Below are positions 44,960 through 57,000 of a DNA stretch of 64,000 nt, piece after piece. The notes beneath the pieces were generated by a model that did not search any database, was not told the origin of the DNA, and saw nothing but the letters and a program-made list of their open reading frames with translations. Each line of letters opens with the position of its first letter. Position 1 is the first letter of the stretch. The DNA comes from Tubiluchus corallicola. Taxonomy: Eukaryota > Priapulida > Priapulimorpha > Priapulimorphida > Tubiluchidae. The position numbers were made by a program, and so were the translations under genes. The stretch lies in contig JAQGDQ010000159.1 of the NCBI GenBank assembly GCA_030141605.1, positions 1 to 64,000 of the forward strand, written 5' to 3'.

Positions 44960-47190
44960 CTATCAACTACTTTGCAGCAGTCGTCCAAAAATAAAATAAA
45001 ACTAATTTAATATTCACATTCAAAAAAAAATGCACGTGTATTAAAGCTGCAAAATCATGTAAGATTCAAAAAGGTTAGATACTTATGGTTGCACAAACTT
45101 TCAGTTTGTCTCTTGTATAAAAAGTTTTTGCAGTGAAGTAACTGCACGAAAGTTGCTCATCACTTGATGAACCTGAGATGGCTACTAACATCTTAAGAGT
45201 GTAAAGTGCAGAGAACTTGTAGTAATTTCACTCTTGCTTTCATCACTGTCTTTGAACACATAATTTCTTAAATCAGAAAGAGAAAGTCCCTTCTCTTTTC
45301 TTTGCTCAATGACAAGATTACCCTCAAGGCAGGTAAACACACCAGTAATTCAATAATAAACTAGACAGTGCAATGCCTGTGGCTAGTCTGCATGTACTTC
45401 CGTTTGCTGCACTAGCCCATATACTGTGCTTGAAGTACGCTTGCGCTAAATTTATGGAAAACTAGTCAGCCCAAATGCCGGATTGGTGATTTTGCTCACT
45501 CTTTTACATTGATTAGTGCATTCATTTTGCACAAAATTTTTAAAAATTCTGTGAGTTTCTTTTTATAAAAATATCGCCTTTATTTCAGCAGTACTAGGTG
45601 CTTGTTCGCTGAGCTACCGTCAATTTGACAGCATGTAGTACCTAGGCATAACTAACACAGGCACTGGACAAGAGTTTAGGCGGTAAATGGCTTGCAGCTC
45701 GTACCGCACTTAAGAAAAAAAATAGTGTTTGTGTGAAGAGGGAATGAAACTGATCCCTGTCTACATAATTCATATGAAGCCAGGCAAAGTAAAAACATCA
45801 CACCTTACTTAGCAAGATGTTAGAATTATTGTGTGAAAAGCTCACCCAAAACCAAGCTTAATATTATTCATCCGAATGGCTCAGAATCAATTTTATTTTA
45901 TCGAATATATTGCCACTAAGGTAAAATCGGCTCAGTTGCTGCTGCGGTATTTTGGCAACCCCCATAACGTATGTGGTACGTAGGTTGGACCAAGTACTGC
46001 ATTGTGCAGTACATGGGCTAGTGAGCTATTCGGCTCTCAATACTATTTCACTGCATTTGACGTCTAACATAATGTCAATCATTTTCGTTGACTGCCCAAT
46101 CAGCATGCGAGCTATTTCACACATCCCTGCAGCAGGTACATTCGGGACATTTAGCTACAGCTTCGACTAACATTATTATGAAAAATGCTCAACTTTTCAT
46201 TACTTAGCCGGAGAAATATTGTCCTGGTTCTAGATTTTATTATTGTCAATTGAAATTGCAAGTGATTTAGTGGAAATACATAGTCTAGTTTCGTTTGTGG
46301 GAAGAAATGCACAATGCTTACGTCTATGAGTTGCTGATTAAACCATTTTGCAATCAAGAAAATATGCAGTTTAGTTTAGTTTATGGCTTTGCAAGTTAGA
46401 TAAAAACAACTATTTGATTAAATTTAGATTATGACAATACAAAATGTTTTCTTTTCTGGCCAGTTTTTATAAACCTCAATGAGATTTTCACAGTCAAAGT
46501 TAATTCAAATGTGGTCAAAACTTATATTATACCATGTAATATTAGCTAATTTTACGCTATTTTGCTGGTTATAATTAAGGTTAAAAGATATCATTGGGAT
46601 TTATATGGCTTGGGCATTAAATATAAGGGTTGTCTATGGAATGGAACAGTCAAATTTATTCTGTTTCCGTAGCCTGACAAACGGAAAAATACAAAAACTT
46701 AATAAATCTTGCAGACGAGCTCATGATCAATTAATATAGAAAAATACATAGCAGGCTTGTGTTCGTTTTTGTTGCTCATTTATTGTTAAGCAAGGCTAAC
46801 TGGCTTAGTTTCTTTATTATACTTATGTCTCTGTATTTTGTAGTGCTTTGAAACTTCGTCTCTACATTCTGTTTAAATTGAAAAGTCATTTTTTGGCTAC
46901 TGAAGTGTTAATTTCATGTTAAAATAGCTGCTGCTCTGCAGATTTGTGCTTATTTGTGTATTAGACATTAGTTGTGACTATCATATTGTCTAGGTCAGTT
47001 TAGTTTACCTTAGACAGTTGTTGTCCTATGTGAGCTGTTGTCCCGAATGCTGCTGAGTGTGCTTAAGTTGCAGCGGGGGCGGAGCGATAGACCAACATGT
47101 TTGACGTCAATTCCGTACAGCTGCATCATTCACTCATCATCACCATCACACTGCTGCAGACAGTGCCACTGATTAGAGTATTCCGCCCAC
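44960..47190. other. Gene-poor region with possible SINE trace
   Basis: No exon supported. On the minus strand near 45605-45640, GGTAGCTCAGCGAACAAGC resembles a tRNA D-arm/box A, but no box B follows at the right distance. Confidence 0.35.
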
Positions 47191-47193
47191 TCC

Positions 47194-47400
47194 TTGCATT
47201 GGAACAGGAAAACTTTTGCATTGCGTGCTTATTCAAAACTCACAACAGTTTTTGAAAACAATAGACTTTCTCTTAAAGCCAAAGTCCAAATTCTGTTAAC
47301 TTTGGTTGAACCTGTGTTTTTTCATAATTGGAAAATTGGAGGTATCTTTCAAAACTGGAGATGTTTACCTGTCTTTATGTCCAAACCGTCTTGCTGCTAA
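47194..47400 (+). pseudogene. Non-LTR reverse-transcriptase fragment
   Basis: The frame reads RAYSKLTTVFENNRLSLKAK followed by VQILLTLVEPVFFH. This matches the stretch after the polymerase core of many LINE reverse transcriptases (KAFSKL...LS.K.K...L...VEPVLLY). It is short and isolated. Confidence 0.6.
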
Positions 47401-47502
47401 TGCTGGAAGTTCGAATAGCTTCTTAGATTATTACATTATCAAGTAACTATGCAATTGGAGATCTTTGCAGTTTGCAGTTTATGTTGAAACGTGTACACCT
47501 GT

Positions 47503-47629
47503 CAGTGTTGTTCCGAACCCGAAAAAATGATCTGAGCTGATTTTTTTATTTTCCTCAAAACCGATACCGAACCGATATCGATCCCACATTTCCGGGAATA
47601 TCCGTAACCGATCTATTGGAACAACACTC
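47503..47629. mobile_element. hAT-type MITE
   Basis: Terminal inverted repeats CAGTGTTGTTCC and GGAACAACACT enclose about 125 bp that contains CCGATACCGAACCGATATCG. CAGTG-starting ends are typical of hAT-superfamily non-autonomous elements. No convincing 8-bp target duplication is left. Confidence 0.6.
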
Positions 47630-47824
47630 TTTACGGACAATAAATGCGAAACAGCAGCAGGAAAGACGTCTCTATAGAAAACTGTTAGACATTTAATGGC
47701 CTGACAGAAGATCCGATGATGATCTGTATGATATGACGAAGAATTCTTGGAGTAAACAAATACAAGTGGGAAGAGTGCACTAGATTGCGGTAAGTTACCT
47801 TAGTTACTTCTCGGCTACCCTTTT

Positions 47825-47990
47825 CATAAGTAGTTGCACATAGTTAACCTTCTCATGAGGATGTAGCATTGATGTGTAAAAAACCCTTCAGGGGTATATC
47901 ACACACACATACTTCTATAATTATAGCAATTTTATTTGTGGCGCTAGTACAACACATAAAAATGCCATTTAACGTATTTACATTTATACA
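47825..47990 (-). repeat. Third copy of the repeat flanking ERp29 exon 1
   Basis: Contains TTATTTGTGGCGCTAGTACA, two mismatches from the right arm at 1470-1490, and GTGTAAAAAACC beside it. On the minus strand a T-rich tract ending ACAC precedes ATCAATGCTACATC, in place of ACAG followed by ATCGTGGCTATCC. Confidence 0.55.
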
Positions 47991-48274
47991 TGCACACACA
48001 CACACGTGTGTGTGTATATACATGTGTAAGCATTTACATATATATATTTCTGTATAAATTATAATTAATAATAGTTTTAGGAGGCTAATTAGTAATATTT
48101 GGTTTATGCACCGCGGGCTTACTACCTCAAGAATATACACATATAGCAATACGTAAAACAACTGAAACGACAAAAAAAAAGCCGAGAGGGGGAGGTATTT
48201 ATAGCTTTTCCATGAATCATTACCTCATCGTCGAATATGCTATTGTTCGTCTTTGTAACTTCGATTTTTCTGTA

Positions 48275-49024
48275 GGGCGCCGAGTAATCCACTAGCCGAA
48301 GTAGGACACTTCTGGCAAAACGCATGTGCTATATTTGCGGAAAAGCACTGTCGTACATGGGCAGCCCAAGTAGGACACTAGAGATTTCTGTCGAGAATCG
48401 AGATTTATGACATACTAAAACATAAAAGTAAATTTGTTTTAGAAAAAAGTAACTTTATAATAAAGACGGATAGTCCTTGACTATTTACAAATGTATTTTT
48501 TGCAACAATATCATCATCATTATTATTAGCTCCATTACTATCATCATAACTTTAAAAACTATGTAGGGCACATAACTCGCTAACCCGTTTACTTAGTAGA
48601 AAATAATTATTTGTCCAAGAGGGAGTGAAGAGGATCACCTGTATGTAAAGCAAGACAAAATAAAAAATGATATACCTTAAACAAATGTTGGAATCGCCTA
48701 AAAAGTGCACTTATTTCGCTTCAAAAAAGATTAATATTGGCAAATATTAATTCTTCCAGCTCAGAATAAAATTCTTTTATTTTATCAGATGTATAATAAA
48801 TTATTCAACGTATATTGACGTTTTTAATTATTATTATTCCATAAAGAAGGACGACGGACGGTGCCAGTACGCTTAAAGACTCAATTCGCCTGCTTCTAGT
48901 GTCCTACTTGGGCAGCCTATGTACGATGCGTCCTACTTGGGCTAACCCATGTAGGACGCGTCTTACTTGGGCTAGCCCATGTACGCTAATTGTCCTACTT
49001 CGGCTAGTGGATTACTCGGCGCCC
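48275..49024. mobile_element. Foldback element, 750 bp, with iterated GGGCTAGCCC motifs
   Basis: Left arm 48275-48388 and right arm 48895-49024 are inverted copies starting GGGCGCCGAGTAATCC and ACTAGCCGAAGTAGGAC. The right arm carries three to four units of about 30 bp with CCTACTTGGGCTAGCCCATG; the left arm retains about two. GGGCTAGCCC is itself palindromic. The 500-bp centre is AT-rich with no recognised coding region. Perfect terminal symmetry fits a foldback or MITE-type DNA element; flanking target duplication was not evident. Confidence 0.8.
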
Positions 49025-49139
49025 AACATTTTGCACTGCAGATCTTCGATTGTGGCCAAATATAGCAAAAAAGTGACAAAGGGAGAAGAAGGTTTCTTCT
49101 ATTACATTATACCCGATGACCAAACCCTTGTACAATAGC

Positions 49140-49207
49140 AATTTCTTTTATTTTAGAATTCTGCCTATCCAATGTCTACAATAGACGTAACCGGCATAAT
49201 GATGATG
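49140..49207 (+). repeat. Dispersed repeat with ATG-triplet tail, copy 2
   Basis: Near-identical to 9822-9894, including the ATG-triplet tail. The two copies are 39 kb apart in the same orientation. Confidence 0.75.
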
Positions 49208-49261
49208 ATTATGTTGCAACTTGGTGTCAGCTGTTAGCTGCAGATACGAGTGGTGGAATAC

Positions 49262-50578
49262 TTTAATAAAGGCAGTGGCTAGAAGACGTACGGATCCTTT
49301 CTCATCATCTCTGCGATACCGAATACGGATCCGTTGTTGTGAGCAGAAATGTGAACATAGCAAAATTTTTTAGTCTTTATGTGATATACAGTAAGTCCAA
49401 TTGATAAGAGCTGCTAAACTGTTACATGCACCTGTTGTCAAATAATTTATGCTGTAAATATTATTGTGTCCCAGTATTACTTGCTTGATTTATTATTTTG
49501 TCATTGCAAACATTTCAAAGCATGTTTGTGTGAGCCACGTCCCATATTAATTAGTTATTTTATTATTTTGTTTATCAGAGCTGTACTGCAATCAATGAAT
49601 GCCATATTCTAACTCAATTTTTGTAGTGCTTTATACGTCATTTCTATTAAAACATAAAAAGGCCATTTTACAAATTTGCTGCAATAAGTGTAATTACGTT
49701 TGATTGTCACATCAATCCACTTTATACTGAGTTAAAACATTAAGTTAGCTGCACTCACTCAGTCTAATAAACTTGTTTATAACCTGTACTGTTTATAACC
49801 TATTTTTACATTATTAATTTTGCAGTTCTAAATTTTACTGAACACAAAATCATGCTGTAGATAAATCTAGTTTGGTAATTTAACTAATTTATACGACATT
49901 TAATCAAATTAATAAGACTGAGATTAATTAAACTAAAATTATCAGTTCATAATGATTCAAAATAATACGAGAAGGATGTATTTACTACTATTTAGTATTA
50001 AGCAAATCTAGTATTGACCAACATATATGACAAAATATACCACTATCACTGTAAAAACTATTTTGTCACTACCAAGGTAAAGAAGTCTGTTAACGTCTAC
50101 CAACTAACTCGCTTGCCCAGGTAAAAACAGATATGCACAGGTGAGTGACCGTGGCCACGTGACACAAGATACTTGACAAAATTCCTTACAAAAGTATTTT
50201 TATATTATGTAAATAGCAACAACTTACATGCGTGTCATGTTGATTATGTAATGCCAAATGTATAAATAGTGTAAATGTAATGAGTATAAAATTTATGCAA
50301 TGTAAAACGTGTTAATTGTGTCATGTTAAAGGTATATACAGTGTAAATGTCATGTAAAATTTAATGTACTTTTGTATTTTCTAGTTGCTGATAAACAAGA
50401 AAGTGATATTTGCCCGTCTCTGACGGCGATCCGTAGTAGTTTCTCGTCAATATCTTTTGCGGTACGGCGATAAGTATTTTCTCGTTTTAATATCTTTCGC
50501 TGTATGGATTAATCCGTATTTTCTAGTGAATGCTTTCGAGACGCTGATCCGTACCTTTAGTCACTGCCTTTATTAAAT
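49262..50578. repeat. Inverted repeat pair with an internal 40-bp tandem array
   Basis: TTTAATAAAGGCAGTGGCTA at 49262 is the near reverse complement of the block ending CACTGCCTTTATTAAA at 50578, and both continue through GATCCGTAC. The right side has three to four diverged units of about 40 bp (50424-50565) sharing TTTCTCGT, AATATCTTT and GATCCGTA. It may mark a composite DNA element about 1.3 kb long. Confidence 0.5.
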
Positions 50579-50670
50579 GTGAATGCCTCAATGTCTACAA
50601 CAGGTGGAATGAGACCTTGACGAAAGAAGAAAACAATTTGGCATTTGTGTGGAACCATTGCCTCCCCTGG

Positions 50671-50730
50671 GTGTGTGCGTGTGTGTGTGTGTGTGTACGT
50701 GTGGGTGCGTGTGTGTGTGTGTGCGTGTAT
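50671..50730. repeat. GT microsatellite
   Basis: Interrupted GT dinucleotide repeat. Confidence 0.95.
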
Positions 50731-51289
50731 AAAATATCAACAAAATGTCAAAAGCTGACTTATATTAATAAACTGTTATATATTATCTTTCAAGCAAGCG
50801 AGTATTAAACTATTATAACTGCATTATAAACTAATAGTAATACAACTTTAGGTTTGGGAGTCAGTGTCAGGAGCGTATCAAGACTTTACGATGCCCTAGG
50901 CTGGATAGTTTCGTCCTGCCCATCTCTATTGTGAATTTATGGTGCTTATGTATTGAACAGTTCAAACAATGATTTGTGGTGTATTAGAAACACTATTAAC
51001 CTAGTTTCTACAGGTCATATTTACATATATTTACATAGCGCTTATATTCAAGCACGCTGCGCAACTGTTTGTTGCGTAATACCTTGCACCTGTTTGTTAT
51101 GTGGCATTTATATAGAAGCTGCACTCAGTAACTGCCTATGGTGTGTTATAAAATGCACCCTTTACGTGAATATGAAAGAATACACATTTTCTGAGGAGAA
51201 TAAGATTTTTTCTAAAATGTGACGCCCCCTAAACTTTGGCGCCTGAGACTATAGCCTAGTTAGCCTATTGGTTAATACGACCCTGGTCG

Positions 51290-51600
51290 GTGTATCAGTT
51301 CAGTTCAGTTTATCTCTATACAGTCTTCCAGTCTTGATCCTCGTTGCAATAATTTGCAAGCAATCACTTAGTAGGAATGACGCATGATCCATATATGTTT
51401 TTACAGCTTCACCTCATGGCTCCATAAACTTGTATCATATAGATCTCTGGTATTAACCAACCAAACATTTATGTGACTTAAATAACTGCAAACAAATAGA
51501 TGTTCAGTTGTATCTTTTCAGATATTACACACAGAGCACATTCAGTTATTTGTTTATTTGAGTTAAAATGCCTCAAGTGGTTGATTTTTCTGACACAACA
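51290..51600 (-). pseudogene. Possible LINE tail fragment
   Basis: The minus strand reads ITECALCVISEK and then, after stops, RIKTGRLYRDKLN. This faintly resembles the Cys-containing end of LINE ORF2 proteins. Heavily decayed. Confidence 0.3.
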
Positions 51601-51895
51601 ATTTAGTTAAGCATAATGATTTGAACTGAATGATTTTTAGCTGCTTCCACTCACCATTCGTTAAATTAATACATGTTTCACTATTATATAGCAATGTTTT
51701 TTCATACATGATTAAGGTTGCTTCTCTTGATTTATATCACATATATTTCTAGGCAAAAGTATACCCTTTTTCAGCTGATTTCAAATTTCAGCTTTTTCAG
51801 ACAATGACCAATGCTGTGTATCGTGTGCCACATACATGCGTTTGATATGTGCAAGGCCAACTCGGCAACTATGCATATATGCACATATGGGGGAG

Positions 51896-51969
51896 CTGTT
51901 AACATACAGTATTACAGTTTTGTGTAGCAGCATTACTGTAGTACTGTTAACATACAGTATTACAGTTTT
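51896..51969 (+). repeat. Local direct duplication
   Basis: CTGTTAACATACAGTATTAC followed by AGTTTT occurs twice, 48 bases apart, at 51896 and 51944. Confidence 0.85.
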
Positions 51970-51999
51970 CTGTAACTATTGTTGTAAAACCAAAGACAG

Positions 52000-54080
52000 C
52001 TGATATTTAAAGTCTTACCACGTTTTTGACTCGATCTTGAACTATTTAATAAAAAGCAGTCATCCAGATCACAACATATCAAACAAACAACCACACTACA
52101 TCAAAAATATTTTTCACAGTTTGTTCTGTTCAATATTGCAACTGATTTAAATAAGCTTCTGTAAGTTTGATACATAGCTATTTTTTCTGATATGTCATCA
52201 GCTGCCTTTTTTGAACACCCAATGTTTTCTTGTCTAAGTATAGACTAAGTATAAATCTATCTGCAGGACTACTTCCATTGCTATGCTCATAGCACTGCAA
52301 TGCATTGCCAATTTGCAATTGTTATAATTTGTATTTTGTAATGTCGTGCTAAATGGACAAATAAATAAATCTAAATAAACCTAAAATCTAAGTTAGTGAA
52401 CATTACACATGAAGTCAGCAGGCAAGTAGGCAGTGCACCATACTTTATACAGCTTACTCCAGCTTGTTTAACCATTAACAGTGACTAATTTGATAGTTTT
52501 AGTTTCCCACAAATTATATCAGAGTGGTAAAACAGATTACTTTTTAGAGAGGAATGTGTAAGTTCAAAATGTGGTGTTTTTTTACGCAAGTAAATAACTC
52601 CACAACTATTGATTAGCAGTGACTATGCTGCAGAACTAAAATTGCACAGCACATGGCAAAAATTTTGTAGCATTTTGTGATGTGATGCCTGAAAATTTAG
52701 CTCTTACATTACTAAAGTAATTTTATTCAAAGTTTACAGAATAGTTAAGTTAGGTTATTTAGTGATTAGTTTCATTACACAATGACTTTAATTGGTAGGG
52801 TTGTAATATATAGCAGAAAGCCAGTTCTTAGAACGTGGTGCAAACTGGAATGGAGAAAAACTGGTTTGGTCAAATCATTATTGTTGCACAACTCTAGCAT
52901 GTAACTGGGTAGACATTGGTCAGATCGGGTCATTCGAGGATCATTCATGGAGATGCATATTTAACATGTCTAGGATAGAATATGATTTTACAAGTTTTTC
53001 AGTAAATAAGAAATTGCCATAGTTTTTAGATTTCCAAAAAAGAGAAAACCTGGGGAGAGATTTCTTAAATTGGGTCTGATTGCTACATTTTGATTTCATT
53101 TTGTCTTATCTACAGTTGATTTAGTTTTTCGATGGTTTAATTTATTATATTCTCTTTCTCGACAGCTTCAGTCATTGATGGTATTATTACAAAATTTCAG
53201 TTTTGTTTTTTTCTTATTTGCTTCTGTTTTCCTTGTTTTGTTTTGTATGATTTATATTTACCTTATTTTTCCTTAGTTTAATTTATTATATTCTTTTTAT
53301 GAACATCTTTGGTTAATCATTCTACTGTTTTTTTATCGGATTTTTTTTTAGCTAATGCTCACATTATCCATTTTCCGTTATGTTAAAAATCTAAAGTTAC
53401 TTTTATTTTGTTTGCATTGCATATTCACAGTATTTTTGAACTGTAAATTTTTGGTTTTGTAAATTATAATGTTCTACAATATTGCATTTCCCATCAGTTA
53501 ATTGCCAATTACACACGTCAACAGAATTCAAATTTAAATTGAAAACGGTGCCAAAATTAATTTTACTTAATCGTTGCTATTTAAGGGTGGCTGACTAGAT
53601 AACCTACATGTTCTTCACTGCCCTTCTCCTTTGTTACGTAATTGCATGTATTCCTAATACTGTATTTTGTTAATTCTTGAGGAGTTAATAAATGAATTGA
53701 ATTGTATTGAATTGAAGATATGTTTCACTGAAACTCCTTGAGTTGACCAATTATGTTAAAACGTGTAAAACATGCTATTAGAGCTGGGTGTCAATAATCA
53801 GTGTGGCTCAGCATGTAAACTATTCTTTGTAATAACAGTAAAAGCTTTTTCTCATATATGTAAAAGGTTTCTTCATTTGAGTGTTGTATTTGCTAGACTC
53901 GTGTCTTGTGTCTCATAGGTCTTAAGCATGATTAAGTTGGCTCTCAATAGTTTTATGGTGGTCGTCAGAAGAACATAGTCACTGACGTTTTAAGTCATAT
54001 TGATTTATCTATTTTTCTATTTTTATAGGTAAATTATTTGTGTTTCACTCATTATTAGCATTATTTAGCTAGTCTTATTT
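52000..54080. other. Gene-poor region upstream of FBXL6
   Basis: T-rich sequence without a supported exon. Ends resembling LINE tails occur near 52380 (AAATAAATAAATCTAAATAA) and 53715 (repeated GAATT units). A 5' UTR junction of FBXL6 with TTTTAG at 54083-54087 ends the region. Confidence 0.4.
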
Positions 54081-54092
54081 CTTTTAGTACTA

Positions 54093-57000
54093 ATGCCGAA
54101 AAAAGGACGCTTAGGTATACTTGGCATTCGCACCAAAAGCAATCCTATCTTGTTATTTGCAAAGGATGAATTGTGGCAGTCAGATGATTCTGAAGACAGC
54201 GATTACGATGGCGGTGATAAAAGCAAGTCAGTGACTATTAGAAAAGACAAGTTGTAAGTGTTGTTGTATATACTGCTGTTAAGTAGCCTTTAGGCTAATG
54301 TAGTTACATAGTTATACTTATTTACAAAATTTTGTAGTTTTGATGTACTGCTTTAGTTTGAATATTGAAAACTTCCCATGATAAGTAAAATTTTAACAAG
54401 TTTATGATTGTGATTACTGGCAACTGTTGAAGCATTCTTGTTGTATATGTATGTGTTACAGGCAATGTGCAAAATTGAAACATTTTATAAAATTCTTAGG
54501 CATTTCATGCAGCACCTAAGCTTTTCGAGAAAAGTATGTTTTCGCTGCGACACTTTTGTATGACAGCTAGAATAGAAGGCATAAGGGAGTTTGATAAAGC
54601 GTAAAATGAACTTAATTCATGTTTAATCTTAGCATTTATATGATATTTTATACATTACCTAGGCAAGTATCAAATGCTTAAAACGACTTAGTCAATGTTT
54701 TAAGTTAAGCAAGCATTTGAAGTAAATAGGTGAGTTTATTGTTTTATTTGCAATCGATGTAACATTACCATTTATGACAAGCCATTTGACCAGCTGCCAG
54801 GTAGACCACTTTCTATAATTAGAAAGCCTTCTTGCTAACAAAAGCACTTCCGAATAAGGTGTGAACATCGAATTGGAGCAGCAAATGTGTCCTTTGAAAA
54901 ACTTGTAAAATGAAAGTTATTGTTTATCAAGCTATCATCATTTCGTGTTTGCTTTATGACTGCAAAATTTGGTCTCTGTTATTGTGATATCAAACAGCTC
55001 GGACCTCTCTGTCATCAAAGCTTCACTTCGTCTTTAATATTAAATGCTACTAGTACATCATTAATAATCACCGCCATCACTGTCAAGGACTGTCTGTAGT
55101 GAAACACTGTCAGCGATTATTTTTGTTGGACAGGATGCCAGAGATTACATTCCTCATCAAACTCATAATTGGCAAAAGACTTTGAGAATGCCCTCCTCAT
55201 TGCTACAAATACCACTTGAAATTCACTATCAAATAAACGATCATAGTCAAAATATTCCAAAACCAGCCCAGGCAGGAGCATTCATCTGGCATTGCATCTT
55301 GCAATATAAAACCCAACATTTCAAAAAGCAAAGAAGAAGGAAGAAGAAAAATGACAAAAGGGAAAAATCTTGCTCAACTGCAGCCCCACGAACTCTTGAA
55401 TGTCTTCTGTGTCACCTTATATTTCATGCAAGAATCAGTTTTCAGAAAAGAAAGTTGCTTTTGGAGAAAGGTAACCAGGACAATGACATTGGAAGTAATT
55501 TTTATACACAAAAAAAAGGAGAATGAACGGATGAATGAATCTATTTACCAAACAAATTTCCAAGCATGTTGAAACATGACTTACTTTACACATTCCCTAA
55601 AATATCTGGCATTAAGTAAAATTTGTAGGAAATTCATATCAAAATAATTGACCATTTGTTTTTCTTTTCACTAGCTAAAATTTATTCAATAATATATGAA
55701 TATTATATAAAATGCCTAGGAAAAATATATCCAGAATCTAAGAATGACACACTATACCCAGATAAACTTTTGCATTATATATAATGGTTAGGAAAAATGT
55801 ATAAGAAATTTAGACACTTTACCTGGTCCTTTTGGGCACTCCATAAAATTCCTAGGCATTTTATAGAATTCCTGGTTTCACACTGTGCCTGTGACATATA
55901 TGTATATATACATATCAAATTTTATCTATTTATTATGGATTAACAAGACAGTTGTACAAATGATTCATAGTATCTCCACTGTGCTGTGAAAGTGCAAGTA
56001 CTTGGTGTTGTGTGATAGTTCATCATCAATGATTAGTTATCTCGTAAGCAAAATTGAAAATCAAGCCATATTTGCATATTACATCTGGGATTTGCCTTAA
56101 AACTGATGACAACCAGGACTAATATAAGCATTGTCCTTGACTTGTTCTGCAACTACTGTATTTGCGAGTATGGAAGTTCAAAAATCAGTGTCACAACTAT
56201 AATTCATTTCAAAGAGGACTGGTATTTTTTCTAGGCGAACTAATCAGAAGCTAAAGTTGTATGACTGTCCACTGGGTGGAGTTTCTTTTAGTTAAATTGA
56301 ATTTAATGTTATTTGAAATGTTTAAATTTGATGCTGAAGCTGCACAGTTATCAGTGACTTATAAGTTAATAACAACCATTGCCTTTCATTAGAACTGTCA
56401 CTTTCGTTGATTTTCTTTGTTTCGAAATTTCTGTAAACTGACCTATTTTACTTAACTGTATTGCATTTTTCTTTCTCTCGTAATGTGAAACTCATGATAG
56501 GTTAATATTATTATTTGTTAATCATCCTAGAGCAATGCAAGATGCTAAAATACAGTCTCCAAAGCCACCAAAAAAGAGGCTAAAGGAAAGTGCTTGTTTT
56601 GACATCTCAAATGCAGAAGGGAGATGGGGTACATTAATGCCTCCTGAGCTACTGGTTCATATCTTCCAGTATGTGGCAAACATCGATGGTGCTGTACCAT
56701 TTTTGGTCAGGTTAGTAATTTTCTGCATGTCTCTTCATCTGTTTCAGAAGTTTTAGTAAATTGTACTAAACTAAAATACGTAAAATGTTTTTTATATTTC
56801 AAAATTGAAACCAGTGTTGTTATTTGTGAAAATTATAAAATTATAAAAATATGACCAGTGTTTTATATAACAGTGAGCCCTAATGACTATTTTGTTGTAG
56901 CTTACTGAAAATATCCTATTAGTAAGTGGTATTATTATTATACATTAATGCTAGCAGTTTGCCTTACTTTCACAGAGTTGTAGGACTTCTTCCAAGGATT

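Noticed and set aside
45605-45640. tRNA-like GGTAGCTCAGCGAACAAGC on the minus strand
   Set aside because: Resembles a D-arm but no T-arm or box B follows; insufficient for a tRNA or SINE call.
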